Shown one piece after another: positions 26,810 to 34,597 of a DNA stretch of 64,000 nt. This DNA comes from Candidatus Kouleothrix ribensis (lineage in GTDB: Bacteria > Chloroflexota > Chloroflexia > Chloroflexales > Roseiflexaceae), in the NCBI GenBank assembly GCA_016722075.1, contig JADKGW010000001.1:4650001-4714000 (forward strand), given 5' to 3'. Positions within the stretch are counted from its first letter, which is position 1; each line of letters opens with the position of its first letter. The notes beneath the pieces were generated by a model. The model saw only the letters and a program-made list of their open reading frames with translations. It was not told the DNA's origin and made no database searches. The position numbers were made by a program, and so were the translations under genes.

Positions 26810-28567
26810 ATGCATCAGCCTGCGCATCTCGCCACCATCCGCGCGCACCTGGCAGCGATCTACGCCGACGCGCGTGCCGACGCCGCCTACACGCGGCTAC
26901 TCGCGCTGCTCGATACGTTTGCGCAGGCCCACCCCGGCCGAGCCGCCACCGCTCGCGCCGCGCTCGACCAGCAGGAGATCGTGCTGATCACCTATGGCGA
27001 CCAGGTGCGCGCTACCGGCGAGCCGCCGCTGGGCACGCTGGCGCGGCTGCTGGCCGGCCGATTGCACGGCCTCGCCAGCACCGTACACATTCTGCCGTTC
27101 TACCCCTCCTCGTCCGACGACGGCTTCGCCGTGATCGACTACACTGCAGTCGACCCGCAGCTGGGCAGCTGGGCCGATATCGCGCGGCTGCGGCAGCAAG
27201 CCCGGCTCATGTTCGACGCAGTGGTGAATCACATCTCGGCCCAGAGCGCCTGGTTTCAGGCATTCCTGCGCGGCGAGCCGGGCGCCGCGCGGCGCTTCAT
27301 CGTACACGACCCGGCCACCGACCTGGCGCAGGTGACTCGCCCGCGCACCAGCCCGCTGCTGACGCGCTTCGACACCCCCGCCGGCCCGCAGCACATCTGG
27401 ACGACCTTCAGCGCCGATCAGATCGATCTGAACTACGCCGACCCCGCGCTACTGGCCGAGATGGTGGGCGTGCTGCTGCGCTATGTGGCCGAGGGCGCCA
27501 GCCTGATCCGCCTCGACGCGATCGGCTACCTGTGGAAAGAGCCGGGCACCAGCTGCATCCACCTGCCGCAGACCCACCGAGTGGTGCAGCTGTTTCGCAG
27601 CGTGCTCGACGCCGTGGCGCCCGACGTGCTGCTAGTGACCGAGACCAACGTGCCGCACCGCGACAACATCAGCTACTTCGGCAACGGCACCAACGAGGCC
27701 CAGATGGTCTACCAGTTCCCACTGGCGCCGCTGGTGCTGCACGCCTTCGCCACCGGCGACGCCGAGCCGCTGAGCGCGTGGGCTGCCGGCCTGGCCCCAC
27801 CCTCGCCGCAGACCAGCTTCTTCAACTTTCTGGCCTCGCACGACGGCATCGGCGTGGTGCCGGCCAGCGGCATGCTCAGCCGCGCGCAGATCGCCGGGCT
27901 GGCCGCACGCGCCGAAGCCCACGGCGGCTATGTCTCGTACAAAACTAACCCCGACGGCTCACAGAGCCCGTATGAGCTGAATATTACGCTATTCGACGCG
28001 CTGACTCACCCCGACGAGCAGCACACCGACCCGGCCCGCGCGGTCGCGCGCTTCCTGGCCGCCAACGCGATCATGCTGGCGCTGCAGGGCGTGCCGGGGA
28101 TCTACATCCACAGCCTGCTTGGCTCGTCGAACGATCACGCCGGCGTGGCCGCCACCGGCCGGGCGCGCTCGATCAACCGCGCCAGGTGGCAGCTGGCCGA
28201 CCTCGAACGGCGCCTGGATGACCGATCGAACCGGGCCAGCGTCGTGCTGGCGGGCTTCTCGGCCATGCTCGGCGTGCGCCGCACGCGGCCGGCGTTTCAC
28301 CCCGGTGGCCCGCAGCGCGTGCTGGCCGGCGACCCAGGCGTGCTTACGCTGCTGCGCAGCGACCCGGCCGGCCAGCGCCATATGCTCTGCGCCCATAATG
28401 TGTCGGCGCAGCCGCGCGCCCTGCAGCTGAGCGCGGCAGCCCTGCCCGAGCTGGCCGGCCGCGCGCTGTTCGACGCGCTGAGCGGGCGGGCCATCCTGGC
28501 CGCATGGCCGGGCGACGCGACAATCACACTCGCGCCATACCAGGTGCTGTGGCTAGAGCACCAGTAG
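26810..28567 (+). CDS. GH13_18 phosphorylase (glucosylglycerate or sucrose phosphorylase)
   Basis: A 585-residue alpha-amylase-clan enzyme of subfamily GH13_18: LPFYPSSSDDGFAVIDY near the N-terminus, nucleophile in LIRLDAIGYLW (D236), acid/base in VTETNVPH (E278) and transition-state stabiliser in SHDGIGV (D345). These enzymes phosphorolyse sucrose, glucosylglycerate or glucosylglycerol to glucose 1-phosphate. Lying 175 bp after gpgS and near the GH63-like hydrolase, glucosylglycerate is the most coherent substrate. AAGGAG lies 7 bp before the ATG. Confidence 0.85.
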   Translation: MHQPAHLATIRAHLAAIYADARADAAYTRLLALLDTFAQAHPGRAATARAALDQQEIVLITYGDQVRATGEPPLGTLARLLAGRLHGLASTVHILPFYPSSSDDGFAVIDYTAVDPQLGSWADIARLRQQARLMFDAVVNHISAQSAWFQAFLRGEPGAARRFIVHDPATDLAQVTRPRTSPLLTRFDTPAGPQHIWTTFSADQIDLNYADPALLAEMVGVLLRYVAEGASLIRLDAIGYLWKEPGTSCIHLPQTHRVVQLFRSVLDAVAPDVLLVTETNVPHRDNISYFGNGTNEAQMVYQFPLAPLVLHAFATGDAEPLSAWAAGLAPPSPQTSFFNFLASHDGIGVVPASGMLSRAQIAGLAARAEAHGGYVSYKTNPDGSQSPYELNITLFDALTHPDEQHTDPARAVARFLAANAIMLALQGVPGIYIHSLLGSSNDHAGVAATGRARSINRARWQLADLERRLDDRSNRASVVLAGFSAMLGVRRTRPAFHPGGPQRVLAGDPGVLTLLRSDPAGQRHMLCAHNVSAQPRALQLSAAALPELAGRALFDALSGRAILAAWPGDATITLAPYQVLWLEHQ

Positions 28568-28637
28568 CCGCTTCCGAGCGGCACTGTTCTGTGCTACCAT
28601 GCTGCCGAACCCACCACCAGACCGCCAGGAGGCCGCC

Positions 28638-29867
28638 ATGACCCGATCGCCCGCCCGGCGCGTTGCCGGCTTCGGCACCACGATCTTCACCGAGATGAGC
28701 GCGCTGGCGCTGCAGCACGGCGCCGTAAACCTCGGCCAGGGTTTCCCCGACTTCGCCGGCCCCGCGTTTGTGAAGCAGGCCGCCGCCGACGCAATTGCCG
28801 CAGATCTGAACCAATACGCGCCCATGCCGGGCACCCCGCGCCTGCGCCGCGCAGTCGCCGCGCAGTGGCAGCGCGAGCACGGCCGCACGCCCGACTGGCA
28901 GAGCGAAGTCTGCGTTACAAGCGGCGCGACCGAGGCGCTCTGCGACGCGGCGCTGGCATTCCTCGACCCTGGCGACACAGCGATCGTGTTCGAGCCGGCC
29001 TACGACGCCTACGTGCCCGACATTACCATGGCCGGCGCGACGCCGATCGTGGTACCGCTCCACCCGCCGCGCCGGCAGCCAACCTCGCCAGGCGCCGACC
29101 AGCTGCCGGCTGGCGACCAGCGGCTAAGCTGGCATTTCGACCCGGCCGAGCTACGCGCGGCATTTGAGCGCCGGCCCAGGCTCATCCTGATCAACACGCC
29201 GCACAACCCTACCGGCAAGGTCTATACCCGTGCCGAGCTCGAGCTGATCGCCGAGCTGTGCCAGGAGTTCGACGTACTGGCGATCAGCGACGAGGTGTAC
29301 GACCGGCTGGTGTACGACGCGGCCGAGCATGTGGCATTAGCCACGCTGCCGGGCATGTGGCAGCGCACGCTCACGCTCAACAGCATCGGCAAAACCTTCA
29401 GCGTCACGGGCTGGAAGATCGGCTGGGCGCTTGGGCCGGCGCCACTGATCGACGCGCTGCGCCGGGCACACCAGTGGGTCACATTCGCCAGCGCCACGCC
29501 ATTTCAAGAGGCTGCCGGCGCCGCGATCGAGCTGGCTGCGGCTAATGGCTACTACCAGCAGCTGCGCGCCGAGTATGCCGAGCGCCGCGCACTGCTGCGC
29601 GCCATGCTCGAGTCGGCCGGCCTGCCGACCCTGCCGGCCGAGGGTTCGTACTTCATCAGCGCCGACATTGGCGCGCTCGGCTATGCCGACGACCGGGCCT
29701 TCTGCCGGTTTTTGGCCACCGAGATCGGCGTGGCGGCCATCCCAACCTCGGCGTTCTACACCGACTCAGCCAGCGCCCCGCCGCTCGCGCGCTTCTGCTT
29801 CGCCAAACAGCGCGCTACGCTCGAGGCCGCCGGCGAACGCCTGCACAAACTGAAACCACACGCATAG
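28638..29867 (+). CDS. Class I/II PLP aminotransferase (methionine/kynurenine aminotransferase-like)
   Basis: About 409 residues of fold-type I. Visible motifs are NLGQGFPDF, TSGATEAL, NTPHNPTGKV, SDEVYDRLVYD and the PLP-binding SIGKTFSVTGWKIGW (Schiff-base Lys K252). This pattern is typical of YbdL/KAT-like aminotransferases acting on methionine, glutamine or aromatic amino acids with 2-oxoacids. AGGAGG precedes ATG 28638. It follows the solute genes on the same strand after 70 bp but has no obvious functional link to them. Confidence 0.88.
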   Translation: MTRSPARRVAGFGTTIFTEMSALALQHGAVNLGQGFPDFAGPAFVKQAAADAIAADLNQYAPMPGTPRLRRAVAAQWQREHGRTPDWQSEVCVTSGATEALCDAALAFLDPGDTAIVFEPAYDAYVPDITMAGATPIVVPLHPPRRQPTSPGADQLPAGDQRLSWHFDPAELRAAFERRPRLILINTPHNPTGKVYTRAELELIAELCQEFDVLAISDEVYDRLVYDAAEHVALATLPGMWQRTLTLNSIGKTFSVTGWKIGWALGPAPLIDALRRAHQWVTFASATPFQEAAGAAIELAAANGYYQQLRAEYAERRALLRAMLESAGLPTLPAEGSYFISADIGALGYADDRAFCRFLATEIGVAAIPTSAFYTDSASAPPLARFCFAKQRATLEAAGERLHKLKPHA

Positions 29868-29952
29868 CCGCAAGTGCCCGAGCCTGGCATACACAGGCTG
29901 CCGCCATGAGCATCGCTGGATCGTCGCGCCTTATGGCCTTACGGCCCGGCGC

Positions 29953-31095
29953 TTAGCCGCGCTGATCGAGCGCAACATAGCCACGCCGCGCCGGGCCATG
30001 GTAGTCGGCCTTCGGGCGAATCAGCCGGTTGTCGGCCAGCTGCTCGGCGATATGCCCGACCCAACCGGCCACACGGCTAAGCGCAAACGCGGCGGTGAAC
30101 AGGTCGAGCGGCAGATCGAGCATGTACAGTAGCGGCGCACTGTAGAACTCGACGTTCGGGTTGAGCTGGCGCCGCGTGAAGTGCGGATGCTCGGCCACCA
30201 CCCGCGCAACGGCATCGGCAACTTCTTGCCAGTTGCTCGCGCCACCCTGGGCCAGCTGCTGCACGTATCTGCGCAGGTGCCGCACACGCGGATCCTCGAC
30301 CTTGTAGATGCGATGGCCCACGCCCATCAGGCGGCCTTGCCGGGCCAGCAGCTGTTCGATATACTCGCCGGCACGTTCGGGCATACCGATCGCGAGGAAC
30401 GCCTCCATGGCCTTCTGATTCGCGCCACCATGCAGCAGCCCCTTGAGCGTGCCGATCGCCGCGACTACGGCGCAGTAGACATCGGCCTGCGAACCGATCG
30501 CCACGCGCGCCGCGAAGGTCGAGGCATTCAGCCCGTGCTCGGCCAGCAGCACCATATAGCCCTCGAACGCACGCGCCTCGGCTGCGCCGGGCGCCACGCC
30601 GCGCAGCATATACAGGAAGTTGGCCGCGTGCGGCAGGGCCGGATCAGGCGCAACCGGATCGAGGCCGCGGCGGAGGCGATCCCAGGCGGCAATCAACACC
30701 GGCATCTGCGCGACGATCCGCACACCAATTCGCTCGGCCCCCGCCGCGCTGGTGTCGTCGGCATGCGCGTCGAGCAGCGCCAGCCCCGACACCAGCGTAC
30801 GCAGTGCGTCCATGCCGTGCCCGCTGGCGGGCAGGCTGCGCACCAGCGCCAGCTCGGCCGTGCCCAGCTGGCGCGCAGCCACCAGCCGCGCCGAAAAGTC
30901 GTGTAGCTCGGCCGCGCGCGGCAGCTCGCCATACCACAGCAGAAACACCACCTCCTCGAAGCACGCGCGCTCGGCTAGATCGTGGATATCGAAGCCGGCA
31001 TAGCTCAGCCGCCCGGCCGTGCCGTCGATCGCGCTCAGACGCGTGCTCGCCACCACTACATTCTCGAGACCACGCAACGGGGCTTCAGTTGCCAT
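29953..31095 (-). CDS. Citrate synthase family protein with Glu at the catalytic Asp position
   Basis: About 380 residues, the length of bacterial type II-like or methylcitrate-type synthases. Active-site histidines lie in LLHGGANQ and VGHRIYKVEDPR. The usual NVDFYSG catalytic segment reads NVEFYSA, with Glu (E316) in place of Asp. The same change is seen in actinobacterial-type paralogues that carry an N-terminal helix-turn-helix, and a gene for just such an HTH lies next door (31677). It condenses acetyl- or propionyl-CoA with oxaloacetate; which one is unclear. The start at 31095 has AAAGGAG 8 bp upstream. Confidence 0.88.
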   Translation of the reverse strand: MATEAPLRGLENVVVASTRLSAIDGTAGRLSYAGFDIHDLAERACFEEVVFLLWYGELPRAAELHDFSARLVAARQLGTAELALVRSLPASGHGMDALRTLVSGLALLDAHADDTSAAGAERIGVRIVAQMPVLIAAWDRLRRGLDPVAPDPALPHAANFLYMLRGVAPGAAEARAFEGYMVLLAEHGLNASTFAARVAIGSQADVYCAVVAAIGTLKGLLHGGANQKAMEAFLAIGMPERAGEYIEQLLARQGRLMGVGHRIYKVEDPRVRHLRRYVQQLAQGGASNWQEVADAVARVVAEHPHFTRRQLNPNVEFYSAPLLYMLDLPLDLFTAAFALSRVAGWVGHIAEQLADNRLIRPKADYHGPARRGYVALDQRG

Positions 31096-31144
31096 ATCCG
31101 GTGCTCCTTTCACGCTAGAGCCTGTCGCTTGTTGGGTTGACTAT

Positions 31145-31173
31145 ATGCTACCATAATACTGTATATATATCAA
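31145..31173 (-). promoter_or_regulatory. Candidate citrate synthase promoter with overlapping inverted repeat
   Basis: On the minus strand, TTGATA (31173-31168) and TAGCAT (31150-31145) are spaced 17 bp. An inverted repeat ATCAATA (31169-31175)/TATTGAT (31188-31194) overlaps the -35 in a strikingly AT-rich stretch of an otherwise GC-rich region. Confidence 0.5.
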
Positions 31174-31200
31174 TACATCTTTATATATATTGATTTTAGA

Positions 31201-31545
31201 TGAGTACCCCTCCCCCGGCAGGGTTTAGGGGCGAGCAGGTGGCGTTCCAATGCGGCTCTGCCGCAGCATTGGAACGCTGATCGGATACCCCCTGCTCCCA
31301 ATGTTGGGAGCGGGGGGCAGGGGGGCGAGGGCCATCGTTGCAACTGCCCTAGCACGGTACGGCCTGTGATTGACGGGGCTGATTCAGTACGGGTATACTA
31401 TAGCAGTTTGCACATCGGTTGCGCGTGGTACATCCCTCACCCCGGTCGCTGCCGCGACTCCCGCTCTCCCAATTTGGGAGCGGGGGTTGGGGCGTGAGGG
31501 CCGGCAGTCGCTCAACGGTTGAGAACATCACTATAGTACAGTGTT
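31201..31545. repeat. Non-coding stretch with palindromic repeat elements
   Basis: It holds a strong hairpin at 31242-31277 (GCGTTCCAATGC/GCATTGGAACGC), a CTCCCAATGTTGGGAG palindrome near 31297-31312 and a second copy type (CTCCCAATTTGGGAG) near 31466. Each sits between CCCTC/GAGGG-rich flanks. They look like REP-type elements. No gene is seen here. Confidence 0.6.
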
Positions 31546-31556
31546 CCAGAGGTTCG

Positions 31557-31640
31557 TTGCAGGTTGGCGGGTTGGCAGGTGGCGGGTTGGCAGGTTGCAG
31601 GCAGCACGATCGCTATCCACTGCCCACTGCCGCCGGCTTG
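31557..31640. repeat. GGTTGCAGG array with CTGCCCACTGCC tail
   Basis: About five units of the dispersed GGTTGGCA/GGTTGCA family, including a GGTGGCGG variant, followed by CCACTGCCCACTGCCGCC. It lies directly before the HTH gene. Confidence 0.8.
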
Positions 31641-31676
31641 CACTAGCGTGGGGCGGCAAGCAGCAGGGGGCCAGGC

Positions 31677-31970
31677 ATGCAGGTGATCGACGGTGTGGAA
31701 TATCTCGATGGCGACGAGGCAGTCGCGCTATTGGGCGTGAAGAAAGCCACGCTGTATGCATATGTCAGCCGCGGGCTGCTCAGCTCATTCCGCCAGGCAG
31801 TCGGGCGCAAGCGGCTCTACCGGCGCGCCGACATCGACAGCCTGTGCGAGCTGCGCCCGGCCGACGAGCAGCCGGCCGGCGTGGCCGATCCACCCGCGCA
31901 CATCGACGACGACGGAGTTGCGCGTGATGTGCGGCTGCCCGACGCGGCCAGCTGGGCCGGCGAGCACTGA
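31677..31970 (+). CDS. Small HTH (MerR/excisionase-type) protein resembling the N-terminal domain of HTH-citrate synthases
   Basis: A 97-residue protein. Residues 8-60 form a winged-helix-type HTH_17 domain (LDGDEAVALLGVKKATLYAY, then GRKRLYRRADIDSL). The wording, especially ATLYAYVSRGLL, closely matches the N-terminal HTH that precedes the catalytic domain in some actinobacterial citrate synthase paralogues. The remaining 37 residues are acidic and unstructured. Its neighbour on the other strand is a citrate synthase. It could regulate that gene, or be a relic of a split fusion. Being so short, the function rests on the motif alone. Confidence 0.7.
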   Translation: MQVIDGVEYLDGDEAVALLGVKKATLYAYVSRGLLSSFRQAVGRKRLYRRADIDSLCELRPADEQPAGVADPPAHIDDDGVARDVRLPDAASWAGEH

Positions 31971-31972
31971 CG

Positions 31973-32581
31973 CTACTGCTGCTGCTCGGTGATCAGCGCG
32001 AGCGTCAGCTGGCGCAGCGTGCTCAGCCGCTGATCCATGCCTTCGGGGTAGAGGTACAGGTCGTCGTGCAGCTTGCCCACTTCCATCCGGCGCTGCGCCA
32101 CCGCGTCGCGGGCCGAGTCGCCGGCACGCTCGTAGCGCGCGTATGCCAGCTGAAGGGTGTTATCGATCGCCACCAGCGACTGATCGACGCTGGCGAACTC
32201 GTTGGTGCGTAGCTGGCCAACCGCATCGTCCATCTGCACAATCGCCAGCAGCAGGTAGATCTGGGCCTGCTTCCGATCGGCCTCGGCGCGCACATCGGCC
32301 AGATCCTGGCGGGTGATGTTCTGCGACAGCGGCGGCGCGGTGGGCGCGGTTGGGATCGCGCGCGGGGTGGGCACGGCAGTAGCCCGCGCAGCTGGCAGGT
32401 TGGTCGGCACCAGGATGGCCGGCTGCGCCGGCTGGAGCCAGGCGGCCTGGATGGCGAAGCTCAGAGCCACCGCCACGAGCGCCGTAAGCGCGAAGGGCAG
32501 CGCCGCGCGCAAGAAACGCAACGGCGCGCCCGCCCCTGATCCGGGTACAGGCGCGCCTGGTTGTGAGGCCGGGGCATCCAA
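31973..32581 (-). CDS. Hypothetical membrane-anchored helical protein
   Basis: 202 residues. A short proline/glycine-rich cytoplasmic start is followed by one transmembrane helix (about 27-47), a Pro/Thr/Ala linker (about 50-85) and a helical, charged domain of about 115 residues on the far side of the membrane. No known family is recognised. The gene starts 10 bp after the ANTAR regulator stop, so the pair is almost certainly co-transcribed. The layout suggests a sensor-like or structural partner, which is inference from architecture only. Its end almost abuts the convergent HTH gene. Confidence 0.7.
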   Translation of the reverse strand: MDAPASQPGAPVPGSGAGAPLRFLRAALPFALTALVAVALSFAIQAAWLQPAQPAILVPTNLPAARATAVPTPRAIPTAPTAPPLSQNITRQDLADVRAEADRKQAQIYLLLAIVQMDDAVGQLRTNEFASVDQSLVAIDNTLQLAYARYERAGDSARDAVAQRRMEVGKLHDDLYLYPEGMDQRLSTLRQLTLALITEQQQ

Positions 32582-32591
32582 CCGAACGCCC

Positions 32592-33176
32592 CTATTTCTC
32601 GATCTGGGCGGTCAGCAGAATCGCCTGGGCAATCTCGCGCATCGACTTGCGCGTGTTCATCGACAGCTGCTGGATCTTGCGGAAGGCCTCTTGCTCTTTC
32701 AGGCCCTGCGTATCCATCAGCACACCCTTGGCGCGCTCGACCAGCTTGCGCGTCTCGAGCGTCTCTTGCAGGTCGCCAACCTTCCGATCGATCTCCTGAA
32801 ACTCGGCATAGCGCGCCATCGCGATCTCGATCGCCGGCAGCAGCTCGGCATCGCGGAATGGCTTGACGATGTAATTCACCACGCCGGCCTCGCGCGCCCG
32901 ATCGACCAGCTCGCGATCGGAGTAGGCCGTCAGCAGCAGCACTGGCGCGATCTTATCTTCCGTCAGCATCTTGGCAGCCTGGATGCCGTCGAGCTTGGGC
33001 ATTTTGATGTCCATGATCACCAGATCGGGGCGTAGCTCGCGCGCCAGGTTCACCACACTCACCCCATCGCCGGCCTCGCCAACAACCAGGTACCCCAACC
33101 CGACCAGCGTCTCCTTGAGATTCATCCGGATAAGCGACTCGTCGTCGGCGATCACGAGACGTAACTGTTGAGCCAT
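32592..33176 (-). CDS. Response regulator with ANTAR RNA-binding output domain
   Basis: 194 residues. The N-terminal receiver has acidic residues in IADDES, the phospho-acceptor Asp in LVIMDIKMP (about residue 55), Thr/Ser and the KPF lysine near 105. After a short coiled coil, the C-terminal ANTAR domain (about 135-190) shows KGVLMDTQGLKEQEAF, the RNA-hairpin-binding three-helix motif. AmiR/NasT-type proteins prevent transcription termination at paired hairpins. No histidine kinase lies nearby. A TTGACC/TACAAT promoter precedes it at 33288-33317. Confidence 0.93.
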   Translation of the reverse strand: MAQQLRLVIADDESLIRMNLKETLVGLGYLVVGEAGDGVSVVNLARELRPDLVIMDIKMPKLDGIQAAKMLTEDKIAPVLLLTAYSDRELVDRAREAGVVNYIVKPFRDAELLPAIEIAMARYAEFQEIDRKVGDLQETLETRKLVERAKGVLMDTQGLKEQEAFRKIQQLSMNTRKSMREIAQAILLTAQIEK

Positions 33177-33287
33177 GATCCACTCCTCGCATCATATTCG
33201 CGTATGTGCCGATCGGCGTGGATCGCTCACAGACACGCTGTTGATTACCTGCTCGCATGAACTTCGTGGGGTTTGCAGCGATTGTTA

Positions 33288-33317
33288 ATTGTAGCACGAT
33301 CGTTAGCTCATGGTCAA
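33288..33317 (-). promoter_or_regulatory. Promoter of the ANTAR regulator operon
   Basis: On the minus strand, TTGACC (33317-33312), an 18-bp spacer and TACAAT (33293-33288), with a TGC extended -10. Confidence 0.6.
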
Positions 33318-33330
33318 GACTGTACAAAGC

Positions 33331-33630
33331 CTACATATCGGCCAATTGCTCGCGCAGCCAGTTCAGAATCTCCTGATTGATCTGGTAGCAGGTGGCCGAT
33401 CCATCGCAGCGTGCGTCGATTATACCAGCAGAACGCAGTATTTTGAGGTGCTGCGATAATGTCGACTGCGCACGTGCGACGCTATGCGGCAGCTGAAGCT
33501 GGATCTGATTGCCAATACAACGAGGGTTTTTTTGTACAAAACGCACAATTTGCAGACGCACCGGATTGCCGAGTGCTTTGAGCAGCCGGTAGAGGCGTTG
33601 GTCATCTCGCTCACAGCGCGCTGTTGCCAT
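33331..33630 (-). CDS. ArsR family transcriptional regulator
   Basis: A 99-residue winged-helix protein: LLKALGNPVRLQIVRFV opening, recognition region ARAQSTLSQHLKILRSAGII, then a wing with a DARCDGSATCYQIN beta-hairpin. Several cysteines (near positions 6, 38, 74 and 81) could bind metal or sense redox, but the classical CVC motif of ArsR/CadC is not seen. GGAGG lies 7 bp before ATG 33630; the open frame upstream is repeat-derived. The target is unknown. Confidence 0.88.
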   Translation of the reverse strand: MATARCERDDQRLYRLLKALGNPVRLQIVRFVQKNPRCIGNQIQLQLPHSVARAQSTLSQHLKILRSAGIIDARCDGSATCYQINQEILNWLREQLADM

Positions 33631-33707
33631 CGCGTGCCTCCATGCGTGGCCCAACTGTACTCGCATGCAGGGGCGTTTGTCAAGACAGGAGTCTCGGGCT
33701 GTAGAGG

Positions 33708-33803
33708 TTACGCAGTGGTTCGCGTTGCGCGCTCGTTTGCCTGCGGCAGCATCTTCGGTGTTCCACTGTTGGCGCTCTGCGGCAACAGTTCTGCCGAAGG
33801 CAA
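33708..33803. repeat. Degenerate copy of the TTACGC-ended MITE-like element
   Basis: It contains TTACGCAGT, TTTGCCTGCGGCAGCAT and TGCCGAAGGCA in the same order as the better copies at 41166-41319 and 50964-51068. The left end is retained and the right end is lost. Confidence 0.5.
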
Positions 33804-33820
33804 TATACAAACCGAGGAGC

Positions 33821-34585
33821 CTACGCGCCGCTGAAGATGATCTCGCGCCGCGAGAAGACATACAGCGCCAGTGCCAGCAGCCCGAGCGTCAGCGAGAGCT
33901 GCGCGATCGGGATGGCCAGCGCCAGCCCGCTGTAGTCGCGGCTGATCGATAGCGCGAAGCCAGTGAAGGCCGGCAGCAGCGGCGTGCTGAAGATCGCGCG
34001 CAGCACGTTGAGCGTGGTAGTGATCGGTACCGGCAGCTCGGCCAGTGTCTGGCCGCCGATCAGGCTGCCCGAGAACGCAATCGCGATCAGCGCCAGCATA
34101 GCCAGCCGCCAGCCGGCCGGCAGCACCATCGGCGCCATCAGCGTCAGCATGGCCGCCAGCAGCGCCACGTTCAGCAGCAGCGGCAGCGTGCCCAGCAGCC
34201 AGCCGCCGCTGCTCAGGTTTGCCACGGGGTTGTAGAGCGCTGTGGCGGCGCTGATCAGGCCGTACAGGCCCGCCACTACCGCCAGCACCGCCAGGTATAG
34301 CCCGAGCAGGTAGCCGCCACGGCCCAGCCGCCGCACCAGCACCAGGTAACCCTGGGGCCGATCGCCCAGCGCTAGCACCGAGGCGCTGGTGTAGAAGCCC
34401 AACGCCAGCGCAAACAGGCCCACCACCGAGAAGAAATATTCCGGCTGCAGCGCCGAGGTCCAGCGTCGCAAGAAGATATAGAAGAAGATCACGCTGGCAA
34501 GCAGCTCGATCAGGATGCGCCCCGAGCGCGCATACTCGATCAGCGTGAAGCTGGTGAAGCGCAATGTTCGCACGACGGTTCTCAT
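33821..34585 (-). CDS. ABC-2 type transporter permease
   Basis: 254 residues with about six transmembrane helices and a basic N-terminus (MRTVVRTLRFTSFTLIEYARSG). It begins 13 bp after its ATPase gene, forming a two-gene ABC exporter at the 3' end of the hydrogenase-like gene block. The substrate is unknown. Confidence 0.78.
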   Translation of the reverse strand: MRTVVRTLRFTSFTLIEYARSGRILIELLASVIFFYIFLRRWTSALQPEYFFSVVGLFALALGFYTSASVLALGDRPQGYLVLVRRLGRGGYLLGLYLAVLAVVAGLYGLISAATALYNPVANLSSGGWLLGTLPLLLNVALLAAMLTLMAPMVLPAGWRLAMLALIAIAFSGSLIGGQTLAELPVPITTTLNVLRAIFSTPLLPAFTGFALSISRDYSGLALAIPIAQLSLTLGLLALALYVFSRREIIFSGA

Positions 34586-34597
34586 GCCATACGGCCC

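Noticed and set aside
33631..33861. N-terminal extension of the ArsR protein
   Set aside because: The sequence overlaps a decayed repeat element and the 3' end of the ABC permease gene. The internal ATG at 33630 has a good GGAGG.
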